DNA of 20,123 bases from NCBI GenBank assembly GCA_902771155.1, contig CACXVS010000053.1, positions 1 through 20,123 of the forward strand, in the 5' to 3' direction. Position 1 is the first letter of the stretch; the number at the start of each line of letters is the position of its first letter. The position numbers and the translations under genes are program-made. Positions 1-7,581 of the stretch are shown piece by piece. Under the pieces are notes generated by a model. The model saw only the letters and a program-made list of their open reading frames with translations, ran no database searches and was not told where the DNA came from. Source of the stretch: an uncultured Prevotellaceae bacterium. Lineage in GTDB: Bacteria > Bacteroidota > Bacteroidia > Bacteroidales > Bacteroidaceae.

Positions 1-1291
1 TAATAGTCACAGCACCAGAGCTGTTAACCGTTGCCACGCTCTCCTTAGAACTGCTCCAGGTAAGCGACAACTGGTGAGGGTTGCTCAATGTCGGAGTGGA
101 CACAGAAGCATCTCCGTATGTGGCTGTTGCCGTCTGGGAAGAGAAACTAAGGTCTGCACTCACAGCATCGGCCTTGGCTACGGTCAGCGTGTAACTGTCT
201 TCGGCAGCATTATAGTTGGTGTCACCGGCAAACGAGGCCTTGATAGTCGTAGAGCCTGCAGCCACCAGTGTCACAGCACCAGTGCTCTCATTCACCGTTG
301 CCACAGCTGTGTTCGTTGAAGAATACTTAAGCGCCAGACCTGCAGGACTTGTGGTGGCAGTCTGTCCGGCATAAGTCTCACCCATCTTGGCATTAGCCGT
401 CTTTGAGGCAAACGTTACCGTTGGTGTTGCCTTGGCAATGCTGAAGGTTACCGTATTTGCAGCTGGCAACTTGTAGTTGACATTGCTTAGGGCAGAAGCC
501 GTTGCAATGTAGTTGCTACCGGCATTTGTCTGTGCTCCGTCAACAGTAACAGTACAAGCATCATTGCCAACCAATCCTGTAGCAGTAGCAGTTGGTATAT
601 GTGCACTACCATCGTAAGTAAACTCTGTCGTCCCCCACGTGAGACCAACTTCCTTCTTAGCTACCGTCAAGGTGTAGGTTAGGTAACCGGGCTTAAAAGT
701 TTCATTTCCAGCAAACGATGCTTTAATTTCTGCGGTACCTGCGCCTTTGATAGTCACATTACCACTATTATTAACCGTAGCGACGCTCTCGTCTGAGGAA
801 GAATAGGTAAATGTTGCATTGCCCAGTTTCCCTGTACTAATTGTGGGAGTATTGACCGTTGCATCACCATACGTAGCGGAAGCCATTAACGAAGAGAAGG
901 CTGCGCCAGCTGTTGCCATATCATCACGATCATCTACGATTGTCAGCGTATAACTGGCATTGAAGGTCTGACCATCATCAGCTCTAGTATAGGAGGCATT
1001 GATAGGGACCACACCTGGAGAGATAATGGTTACAATTCCATTATTATCAACTGTCGCTTTGTTGACATCACCAGAAGAATAAGTGACAGTAACCGCCTTT
1101 CCGTCATAGACTGCAATAGGCCAGGATAAAATATTACTTCCTCTCTCAGACCAATTGACTGACTTTTCTGTTACCTGAGGACCGCCTGCTGAATACATGA
1201 AATACAACTCTGCCCATGCTTCCACCGGGAAGAATAAAGCAAAGAGTATAAAAACAAGGCTAAGGTATGGTCGACAAATATGTTTTTTCAT
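1..1291 (-). CDS. Secreted protein of repeated bacterial Ig-like (BIG_2/MBG-type) domains, 3' end outside the window
   Basis: The 430 codons visible start at the ATG at 1291 and run off the left edge without a stop. AGAGGA lies just upstream of that ATG. Residues 1-27 form a signal peptide (basic MKKH, hydrophobic core, cleavage likely after EAWA). The rest is a string of beta-sandwich units at about 55-120, 131-212, 290-373 and 376 onward. They share the pattern YSSS-x-ESVATVN-x-SG-x-VTI followed by KASFAG and YTLTVAK, which is typical of BIG_2 domains. A different unit at about 213-289 (FTYDGSAHIP) resembles MBG/YDG-type Ig domains. Such proteins are exported and usually act at the cell surface; no catalytic domain is visible in this part. 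It follows the small membrane gene by 26 bases with no terminator between, so it is probably the last visible gene of the partner-switching operon. Its ligand and role are unknown. Confidence 0.85.
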   Translation of the reverse strand, partial: MKKHICRPYLSLVFILFALFFPVEAWAELYFMYSAGGPQVTEKSVNWSERGSNILSWPIAVYDGKAVTVTYSSGDVNKATVDNNGIVTIISPGVVPINASYTRADDGQTFNASYTLTIVDDRDDMATAGAAFSSLMASATYGDATVNTPTISTGKLGNATFTYSSSDESVATVNNSGNVTIKGAGTAEIKASFAGNETFKPGYLTYTLTVAKKEVGLTWGTTEFTYDGSAHIPTATATGLVGNDACTVTVDGAQTNAGSNYIATASALSNVNYKLPAANTVTFSIAKATPTVTFASKTANAKMGETYAGQTATTSPAGLALKYSSTNTAVATVNESTGAVTLVAAGSTTIKASFAGDTNYNAAEDSYTLTVAKADAVSADLSFSSQTATATYGDASVSTPTLSNPHQLSLTWSSSKESVATVNSSGAVTI

Positions 1292-1317
1292 TCCTCTTGT
1301 TTTTATCCTTTCAGATA

Positions 1318-1653
1318 TTACAACTTATCAAACTTCTTCAGCAGATCTTGCAAACGGGTCACGCTGTCGGGGTCTTTGTCGTTTTGGGCAATCAACTCCA
1401 AATGATGACGGATATCTGCCATCTTGTCGAAGAGCAGGAGTGCCTGCTCATAACCCTTACCGATGTTTTCGAAGTTCTTGGAAAGAGAGTTATAATCCTC
1501 CAACAGGCGCTGGAGTTCATCCACACGCCTCTGATAGTCGTTCAGCAACTGCTTTCCTTCCTCCGACTGCTGTTTGGCAGCCTTTACCTGGAAGAAAAGG
1601 GCTACAGCAAGTACAACGACTATAATAGCCAATACAATTACAAGTATCAACAT
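1318..1653 (-). CDS. Small single-pass membrane protein with a coiled-coil tail
   Basis: About 111 residues, family not recognised. Residues 1 to about 22 are a continuous hydrophobic segment (MLILVIVLAIIVVVLAVALF), which looks like a membrane anchor rather than a cleaved signal. The rest is charged, heptad-like helix (QQSEEGKQLLNDYQRRVDEL and onward) ending FDKL. I chose the ATG at 1653, where AAAAAAGG sits at a good distance. An in-frame TTG at 1662 would add three residues and overlap the STAS gene stop, but is less likely. The gene lies between the STAS antagonist (5 bases upstream) and the Ig-repeat gene (26 bases downstream), so it is surely co-transcribed. By position it could be the partner or output of the switch, or a scaffold at the inner membrane; this is inference only. 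Confidence 0.82.
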   Translation of the reverse strand: MLILVIVLAIIVVVLAVALFFQVKAAKQQSEEGKQLLNDYQRRVDELQRLLEDYNSLSKNFENIGKGYEQALLLFDKMADIRHHLELIAQNDKDPDSVTRLQDLLKKFDKL

Positions 1654-1658
1654 AATCT

Positions 1659-1970
1659 TCAACCTTTTTTCTGTTCAACTTTCATAAACTTAGTAAAGCC
1701 TGTCATAGCAAGCACCTTGTAGATTTCAGGACTTACATTGGTCATCTTAAACTGTCCGCGCAGTTGCATCACTGTCCGCATGGTCTTCTGAATGATACGC
1801 AGACCAGAGCTGGCCATATAAGTAAGCTCCGAGCAGTCCATTTCCAAATCCACACCACCGTCCTTGAGAGCCGGCTGGATGTCTTGTTCAAACTGATTTG
1901 CATTCATCGTGTCAATACGACTTCCTGTCTTGATGATGGTCTTACCACCTTCTTTCAAAATCTCTGTCAT
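1659..1970 (-). CDS. STAS-domain anti-sigma factor antagonist (SpoIIAA/RsbV-like)
   Basis: The 103 residues match a complete STAS domain, which is the usual size of SpoIIAA/RsbV proteins. The key loop is DCSELTYMASSGLRII, at about residues 45-60. By comparison with SpoIIAA, Ser54 would be the residue phosphorylated by the cognate kinase and dephosphorylated by the SpoIIE-type phosphatase. The Asp that precedes this Ser in SpoIIAA is Ala53 here. In the known scheme the unphosphorylated antagonist binds the kinase and frees the kinase's other partner. Both the kinase gene (27 bases upstream) and the phosphatase gene are in the same operon. No strong Shine-Dalgarno is visible before the ATG, as is common in Bacteroidetes. 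Family assignment is firm; the controlled target is not identifiable from the window. Confidence 0.92.
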   Translation of the reverse strand: MTEILKEGGKTIIKTGSRIDTMNANQFEQDIQPALKDGGVDLEMDCSELTYMASSGLRIIQKTMRTVMQLRGQFKMTNVSPEIYKVLAMTGFTKFMKVEQKKG

Positions 1971-1997
1971 AATCGTAACTATTTTATTGTTTATAAT

Positions 1998-2414
1998 TTA
2001 TTGTTCATCAATTCCTTTTGTCATTGTCAATAGATTCTTCCCATCGAGCCGCTGATAGGTCACCTTTTTCATGATGTTCTTAACAATATAAATGCCCATA
2101 CCGCCCAATTTACGCTCTGCAGGGTTGGCACTCATGTCACTGTCCTCCTTTGCCGTAGGATCAAATTCCCGTCCTTGATCACTAATTACAAAGGTCAACT
2201 CCTTACCGTCGCTCTTAGCCAACAACTCGATATCTGCCTCCGTGCCTTCGGGATAAGCATAGTCGATAACATTGACGACCATCTCTTCCAGTACTAGGTT
2301 CAGATTCATTTGTAACTCCATGTCGAGTCCCAACTCTTCGCCTATTTCCTCAATAAACTGGGCCACTTTCTCCAGTTCACTAAGATGATTTTTGATACAA
2401 AGTTCCTTTCTCAT
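1998..2414 (-). CDS. Anti-sigma-factor-type serine kinase (RsbW/SpoIIAB-like HATPase)
   Basis: The 138-residue cytoplasmic protein is a single GHKL ATPase domain of the RsbW/SpoIIAB type. The N-box is NLVLEEMVVNVIDYAY (about residues 39-54). The G1 box is SDQGREFDP (about 78-86) and the G2 box is LGGMGIYIVK (about 103-112). There is no histidine-kinase dimerisation domain. Kinases of this type bind and inactivate a target, classically a sigma factor, and phosphorylate the STAS antagonist. The gene starts 18 bases after the phosphatase gene and is followed by the STAS gene, which gives the classical phosphatase-kinase-antagonist set. Bacteroidetes are not known to carry sigma-B, so the bound target here is open. 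Confidence 0.92.
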   Translation of the reverse strand: MRKELCIKNHLSELEKVAQFIEEIGEELGLDMELQMNLNLVLEEMVVNVIDYAYPEGTEADIELLAKSDGKELTFVISDQGREFDPTAKEDSDMSANPAERKLGGMGIYIVKNIMKKVTYQRLDGKNLLTMTKGIDEQ

Positions 2415-2432
2415 ACTGCCATATTTGTATCC

Positions 2433-4562
2433 TTAGTTTTGTTTTATAATCTTCAAACACATCATCGTCAAGTCATCGTTGGGTTCTGCACCGTCACGAT
2501 GTTTCTCTACTTCTCTGTTCAGCATCTCAATGGTCTGCTGGGCGCTTTCAAAGGGTGTCGTAGCTAGAAGGTTAAGCAGGCGCTCATCGCTGAACTGTTT
2601 CTGCTGACGGTTCTCAGCCTCGTTCAATCCGTCACTATAGACGAGCATCGGTACATCCAGAATGCTTTCCAATTCCTCACCTTCATATTCAAGTCCTGGC
2701 CATAAGCCGATGGGGGCATTAGGTTGCATCACCAGGAACTCGGCTTTGTTGGGTGAAATGAGTGCAGGAGGGTTGTGCCCGGCGTTACAGAAGTCAAGGT
2801 GACCCGTCTTCAAATCTACCAGTCCCATAAACAGCGTAACGAACATACCCGCCTCATTATCTTCACCCGATAAGGCATCGTTGATGCGAGTGCATATTTC
2901 TGCAGGCATCATCTGTTGTGCCGCCAATGTCCTGAAAAGACGTGTGGCCTGTGCCATGAAAAGCGATGCAGGCACACCCTTGCCACTTACATCACCCAAT
3001 GCGAAATAGAGCTTGTCGTCTAACAAGAGATAACCATAGAGGTCGCCGCCTACCATCTTTGCAGGGGTCATCAATGCATAGATATCCAGATCAGGACGGT
3101 TAGGGAAGGTGCTAGGCACCATACTCCTTTGTATATCGCGAGCAATGCGCAAGTCACTCTCTATACGCTCCTTGGCTGCGGTAGTCTCCTCGAGTTGGTC
3201 GTAGGCTGTCAACAGATTACTATGGGCCTCTTCCAATTGCTCATGGGCCACCTTCAGACGTTTGGCAGAACGCAAACGGAAATAAATAAAGATGACCAAT
3301 GATGTTACAATGATGGAAGCAATTATGATAATGCCAAGGCGTTGCTGCTGTGCTTTTTCCATTTCCAACTGAGCCTGTTCTTTCTCCAAGAGAGCCTGTC
3401 TCATTTCCAGTTCGTCAACATTAAATCTGGCATTCATCTCTGCCAACTGTCGCTTGGTGTCACGGATATTAACCGAATCATTGATCAGATATATCTCGCG
3501 ATAGAGTTCAGCCGCTGCCCTATCCCTTCCCATACTGGTCATAATCTCGGCCCGCTGTTGTTTTACACGAATCAGTTCGGCCTTATCGTCTATACCCTCT
3601 GCCAGTCGGAGTAACTGATTATTATAAGAAAGAGCCTCGGCAAAGTCGGTTCGCGCCTGACAAAGTTTGGCTTGATAGAAAAGCCAGGAGCGGTAAGTAT
3701 CAATCTCTTCGTTCAAAATATATCTCCTTGCTTCACTAAGCATCTTTGAGGCCTGGTCTGTATGGTGAAGACCGAGGGCTGCCTGGGCACATCCAATATA
3801 ATAATAGCCCCAGTTCTGAATAATACCAGGATAATCAGATGGAAGTTTCCAATCCTTAATGGCCTGATCAATGGCCTCTTTCCACCGTATGGTAAGTTGT
3901 TCAAGGTCTTGGTACGCTTTAAGTCGTTCCAGCACATCGCACTGTGAAGAGAATAAGTTTAGAACATCTATTGGCAACGGATGAATCTTCATCAACTGTT
4001 CGATGGCTTTCTGGTAAGTAACAGAAGCCTCATCCATATTATGCATATTAAAATAAGCATTACCCATGGCAATATAGGCTAAGCCCTGCCCTTCTGATGC
4101 TTGGTGTTCCTTGGCGTCCTCATACATTGTCTGGGCTTCCTTCAAACCAGTAGCCAAAGAATCGGAATAAACGTATGTATTGGCTAAACTATACCATAAA
4201 CGGTAAAAAGTTGTCCACTGTTTATGCTTTGCCATATAATTCAAATCCTCACGGGCATGCAAAAAGAGGGAGTCATTCAAATCATTATTATAGAAAAGCA
4301 TTGCTCTTGTTAAAAGATCATCACATTCCTGTTCAACCACCCCTTGGCGACGAGCCTCATTAAGATGGTCGTACAAGCAATTAACCTGCAACTGGAAATC
4401 ATCGCCCTCCCTACTGATATCGAACAAACGACCAAGAGCAACCAGCTTCTCGTCGCCGCTCAAATGAGGCAATTTCTTCCTGATCTCCTCAGCTTCATTG
4501 CCGTAGAGAGATATTGCTGAAAGCAACAGAATGGCATATATCAGAAACTGGCGTATGCGCAT
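2433..4562 (-). CDS. TPR-sensor SpoIIE/RsbU-type PP2C serine phosphatase, membrane anchored
   Basis: The 709-residue protein has a signal peptide at 1-20 (RQFLIYAILLLSAISLYG). A helical, TPR-like repeat region fills about 40-370 (for example a unit near GLAYIAMGNAYFNMHNMDEA). A charged coiled coil, one membrane span at about 403-425 and a second coiled coil follow. A SpoIIE/RsbU PP2C domain runs from about 470 to 705. Metal-site motifs are present: MVGGDLYGY (about 503-511), GDVSGKGVPAS (about 522-532), NAGHNPP (about 592-598) and YSDGLNEAEN (about 640-649). The layout puts the TPR part in the periplasm and the phosphatase in the cytoplasm. The expected job is to sense an envelope signal and dephosphorylate the STAS antagonist encoded two genes downstream. 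It is the first gene of its operon, with a good promoter upstream. Confidence 0.93.
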   Translation of the reverse strand: MRIRQFLIYAILLLSAISLYGNEAEEIRKKLPHLSGDEKLVALGRLFDISREGDDFQLQVNCLYDHLNEARRQGVVEQECDDLLTRAMLFYNNDLNDSLFLHAREDLNYMAKHKQWTTFYRLWYSLANTYVYSDSLATGLKEAQTMYEDAKEHQASEGQGLAYIAMGNAYFNMHNMDEASVTYQKAIEQLMKIHPLPIDVLNLFSSQCDVLERLKAYQDLEQLTIRWKEAIDQAIKDWKLPSDYPGIIQNWGYYYIGCAQAALGLHHTDQASKMLSEARRYILNEEIDTYRSWLFYQAKLCQARTDFAEALSYNNQLLRLAEGIDDKAELIRVKQQRAEIMTSMGRDRAAAELYREIYLINDSVNIRDTKRQLAEMNARFNVDELEMRQALLEKEQAQLEMEKAQQQRLGIIIIASIIVTSLVIFIYFRLRSAKRLKVAHEQLEEAHSNLLTAYDQLEETTAAKERIESDLRIARDIQRSMVPSTFPNRPDLDIYALMTPAKMVGGDLYGYLLLDDKLYFALGDVSGKGVPASLFMAQATRLFRTLAAQQMMPAEICTRINDALSGEDNEAGMFVTLFMGLVDLKTGHLDFCNAGHNPPALISPNKAEFLVMQPNAPIGLWPGLEYEGEELESILDVPMLVYSDGLNEAENRQQKQFSDERLLNLLATTPFESAQQTIEMLNREVEKHRDGAEPNDDLTMMCLKIIKQN

Positions 4563-4592
4563 TGGGTTAGTGTGATTAATCAGTCAATGCTG

Positions 4593-4623
4593 CAAATTTA
4601 CACACATTTTTTGAAATAACAAA
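4593..4623 (-). promoter_or_regulatory. Bacteroidetes-type promoter of the partner-switching operon
   Basis: On the minus strand, TTTG (4623-4620) is followed by 19 bases and then TAAATTTG (4600-4593). This fits the Bacteroidetes primary sigma consensus TTTG-N19-TAnnTTTG exactly. It leaves an untranslated leader of roughly 25-30 bases before the ATG at 4562. Confidence 0.8.
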
Positions 4624-4652
4624 CAAAAACAAGGGAAAAAAGCCTAAAACGC

Positions 4653-4688
4653 ACAAAAAAAATGGATTCCCTAAAAGGGAACCCATTT
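4653..4688 (-). terminator. Intrinsic terminator after the aldolase gene
   Basis: Read on the minus strand, AAATGGGTTCCC pairs with GGGAATCCATTT around a short T-rich loop. A run of T follows directly (the A run near 4655-4660 on the plus strand). It lies about 20 bases after the aldolase stop codon and just ahead of the promoter of the next operon, so it separates the two units. Confidence 0.85.
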
Positions 4689-4708
4689 CCTTGGTTAATT
4701 CTTGCCTC

Positions 4709-5627
4709 TTACTGCTGAGCCAACTTTCCGTCAGAACCGAGCACATTCACAATCTTGTGGATGTACATTTTCTTCATGTTCTCACGAGCGGGCTTCAGAT
4801 ACTGACGAGGATCGAAGTCTCCAGGATGCTCTGCGAGGTGCTTGCGGATAGCAGCTGTCATAGCCAGACGAGAGTCTACCTCCGTACTGGTTGATAGTGT
4901 TCACCTCTTCCATAGGAACTGAAGAAGAACCATGAAGCACGATGGGGAAGCCAGGAAGCTTCTTCTCGATCTCATGCAGGATATCGAATGCCAATGGCGG
5001 TGGAACAAGTACGCCGTTCACCAATGTGCACTGCTCAGGAGTGAACTTGTGAGCACCGTGAGATGTACCGATAGAAATAGCCAGTGAATCGCAACCTGTG
5101 CGGGTAGAGAAGTCGATAACCTCCTCAGGCTTGGTGTAGTGAGACTCTGCAGCAGCAACCTCATCCTCAACACCAGCGAGCACACCGAGCTCAGCCTCAA
5201 CAGTTACATCGAACTGGTGAGCATAGTCTACCACCTTCTTGGCAAGAGCGATATTCTCCTCGTAAGGGAGAGATGAACCGTCGATCATCACTGAAGAGAA
5301 GCCCATGTCGATACAATCCTTACAGAGCTCAAAGCTATCACCATGGTCGAGGTGCAGCACAATCTCAGGATGAGCGCAACCCAACTCCTTAGCATATGCC
5401 ACTGCACCCTCTGCCATGTAGCGCAGAATAGTTGCGTTAGCATAGTTACGAGCACCCTTAGAAACCTGCATGATGACAGGAGACTTTGTCTCTACAGCAG
5501 CCATCACGATGGCCTGCATCTGCTCCATAGTGTTGAAGTTGAAAGCGGGGATTGCATAACCGCCGGCTACTGCTCTCTTAAACATCTCGCGGGTATTCAC
5601 GAGACCTAAATCCTTGTAGTTTACCAT
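4709..5627 (-). pseudogene. fba: Class II fructose-bisphosphate aldolase, broken by an internal deletion and frameshift
   Basis: The first part is a clear class II aldolase, a glycolytic and gluconeogenic enzyme splitting fructose 1,6-bisphosphate into DHAP and glyceraldehyde 3-phosphate. It carries FNFNTMEQ, LHLDHGD (catalytic Asp and zinc His), VEAELG, GTSHGAHK and VLHGSSSVP (zinc His). After NQYGG (about residue 250) the frame goes off and stops at 4782. The correct ending (DSRLAMTAAIRKHLAEHPG, then KKMYIHKIVN, ending LAQQ and TAA at 4709) continues in another frame. The segment expected between them, about 28 residues leading into the phosphate-binding NIDSD-type motif, is missing at about 4874-4880. 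The 919-base span is about 86 bases short of a gene of roughly 334 codons, and 86 is not a multiple of three. Either a real lesion or an assembly error; the enzyme made would be inactive. Confidence 0.85.
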
Positions 5628-5670
5628 AAATGTAGTTTTATTTAAAATGAATAACTTAATAAACTGACCG

Positions 5671-5701
5671 CAAAGTTAAGAAAAAGAAGTGAAAAGCGAA
5701 A
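5671..5701 (-). promoter_or_regulatory. Bacteroidetes-type promoter of the aldolase gene
   Basis: On the minus strand, TTTC (5701-5698, one mismatch to TTTG) is followed by 19 bases and then TAACTTTG (5678-5671). The leader before the ATG at 5627 is about 40 bases. The aldolase is therefore probably transcribed on its own. Confidence 0.7.
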
Positions 5702-5811
5702 CGTGATAAGTGAAAAGTTTACTTTCCGTTACTCTTTTTTTTGTTTTATTTGCAAATATGCTGTCTATCGGCTATGCTTTTGCCAATCTTACTTGTCACT
5801 TTTTTCATTTC

Positions 5812-6522
5812 CTACACCAGCGTGTGCTGATCGAAGTACGTCTGCACATCTTCCTTATAATTCTCAGAGATCGGGATAAATATCTCATCAAAGGCAATAC
5901 GGAACCTGTCGACAAGGCGAACCTCCGTCATGTGGACGATGAAGGAGCGATGGGTGCGCAGGAACTCTGGTTTTGGCAGATACTCGTCGAGTTTTTTCAT
6001 ACTCATTAACGACATGACCTTTTCACCGTCTTTCATATAGAACCTCACATAGTCCTTCAGACCCTCAATATAGAGGACATCATCCAGACAGACACGCTGC
6101 AGTTTGTAATCGCTCTTGACAAGCATGAAACGGTCGCGCTGAAAGATGTGCTGCTTCAAGGTTATGGCAAACCGCTCCAATGCCTTGTCTGCAGCTTTCA
6201 GGAAATCTTCATAGGAAATGGGCTTCAACAGATAGTCAACTGCATTGACCTTGTAGCCTTCAACGGCATACTGTGAGAAGGCTGTCGTGAAGATGACCTT
6301 TGTATCCTTCGACAGGATCTTCGCAAACTCAATCCCACTAAGCTCTGGCATCTGAATATCCAGAAAGAGCAACTGCACAGGGGTCTCGCGCAGGTCTCTC
6401 ATCGCCACAATGGCGCTATTATAAGTACCCTTGAGACTCAGATAGGGAGTCTTTTTTACATAGCTCTCCAACAAAGCTGCTGCCAGAGGCTCATCATCGA
6501 TAATTGCACAAGTTAGAATCAT
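5812..6522 (-). CDS. LytTR-family two-component response regulator
   Basis: The 236 residues form two domains. The receiver (about 1-120) has the acidic pair DD9-10, the phospho-acceptor Asp55 in FLDIQMPELSG, a TTAFS stretch and the conserved Lys in YLLKPI. The LytTR DNA-binding domain (about 129-232) is recognisable from YIEGLKDYVRFY, MKKLDEYLP and FLRTHRSFIVH. Such regulators bind promoter DNA as dimers when phosphorylated by a LytS-type kinase. Its partner kinase gene lies 27 bases upstream in the same operon, after the efflux genes. The likely role is to regulate this operon or a cell-envelope regulon, but its binding sites are not identifiable here. It is the last gene of the operon; no convincing terminator was seen between 5812 and 5702. 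Confidence 0.95.
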   Translation of the reverse strand: MILTCAIIDDEPLAAALLESYVKKTPYLSLKGTYNSAIVAMRDLRETPVQLLFLDIQMPELSGIEFAKILSKDTKVIFTTAFSQYAVEGYKVNAVDYLLKPISYEDFLKAADKALERFAITLKQHIFQRDRFMLVKSDYKLQRVCLDDVLYIEGLKDYVRFYMKDGEKVMSLMSMKKLDEYLPKPEFLRTHRSFIVHMTEVRLVDRFRIAFDEIFIPISENYKEDVQTYFDQHTLV

Positions 6523-6549
6523 TATTGTTAGGTGTTAGTAAATAGCTTA

Positions 6550-7581
6550 TTAGATGTGTAATATAATCTTGGAAGTATATTTCGTACCGTCAGCTGACGG
6601 GCCCTTCTCCCATTCATAGTTATCGGGATAAGACAGGTCGAGACGGCGTTGTACTTGCTCCAGACCGACCCCGTGCCCACTACGGTCTTTTTCCGTCTTG
6701 GGATGATTGGAGTTCTCAATCTGGCAAACAAACTGATTGTTATCGGTAGAGAGTGAAATGTGCACAAAACTAGGTTCTGTAGGTGATATTCCGTGTTTGA
6801 AGGCATTCTCAACTAATGAAACTGCCAAGAGAGGTGCTATCCGAAGTTCTGGCCTGGAGACTTTGCTGTCGAATCTGACATCCACATTCCCTGAGAGTCT
6901 GATTTTCATCAAATTAATGTAACTCTCCAAGAACTTGATCTCGTCTTTGAGGGCCACCTCTGTCTCCTGATTATCATACAAAATATGACGAAGCAACTGG
7001 GAGAGTTGCATGATGGCATCCTGAGCACGTGTCTGGTCAATCGCCGTCAAAGCATATATATTATTGAGTGTATTCAGCAGGAAGTGTGGGTTGATCTGCG
7101 AGCGCAGATTCTTCAATTCCGCATCGGAGCGAGCAGCCTCAGCCTCCAGACGTGCATCCTCATTATGTTGCCACCGAAAAGCCAAGACCAGAGCTGTGGC
7201 CATCGTTGAGAAGATGGCGAGGTTGAAGATGTCGCGCAAAACGAAGATAATGAAATCAAGGAATGAAAAATGCCTGGGAGGAGGCGGCACACTGTAGAAC
7301 AACTCATGGGCATAGTTCATCCAATAGTTCTGCGCAATACCAAGCACCGTCACAAGGACGATGTTGATGATCAGATAATAGCGGTGTTTACCTGACACAA
7401 AATACTTGGGCGTGAGCCAGAGGTAGTTCAGATAAAACACAATAATCATGAGCATCGGCGCTACGCAGTTCGACAGATAATTGATCAGCGTCACACCAGT
7501 GCCACGCATATACGTCAATGGCGAAAGGAACATGAAGCCCCAAAAGGCCACATGTAGGAAGATAGTTAGTTTCTTATTCAT
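6550..7581 (-). CDS. LytS/YehU-type sensor histidine kinase
   Basis: The 343-residue inner-membrane kinase has about four membrane spans within residues 7-135 (near 8-26, 36-55, 68-86 and 108-134) and no large periplasmic sensor. A short coiled coil (about 138-160) leads into a His_kinase domain with the sequence LRSQINPHFLLNTLNNIYAL; His166 is the expected phospho-site. The ATPase domain shows VSLVENAFKHGI (N-box, about 255-265) and GHGVGLEQVQRRL (G-box, about 302-314). This is the class that pairs with LytTR regulators, as encoded next. Its ATG overlaps the end of the MacB-like permease gene by 8 bases, so translation is probably coupled to the pump. The signal sensed is unknown; a pump substrate or envelope stress is the natural guess from context. 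Confidence 0.94.
   Translation of the reverse strand: MNKKLTIFLHVAFWGFMFLSPLTYMRGTGVTLINYLSNCVAPMLMIIVFYLNYLWLTPKYFVSGKHRYYLIINIVLVTVLGIAQNYWMNYAHELFYSVPPPPRHFSFLDFIIFVLRDIFNLAIFSTMATALVLAFRWQHNEDARLEAEAARSDAELKNLRSQINPHFLLNTLNNIYALTAIDQTRAQDAIMQLSQLLRHILYDNQETEVALKDEIKFLESYINLMKIRLSGNVDVRFDSKVSRPELRIAPLLAVSLVENAFKHGISPTEPSFVHISLSTDNNQFVCQIENSNHPKTEKDRSGHGVGLEQVQRRLDLSYPDNYEWEKGPSADGTKYTSKIILHI

Noticed and set aside
4782..4911. Programmed ribosomal frameshift in the aldolase gene
   Set aside because: About 28 conserved residues are missing altogether, which a frameshift cannot restore.
5702..5811. Terminator hairpin after the response regulator
   Set aside because: A partial inverted repeat near 5750-5785 (GCAAA with TTTGC) breaks down after five pairs and has no following T run at the right place.
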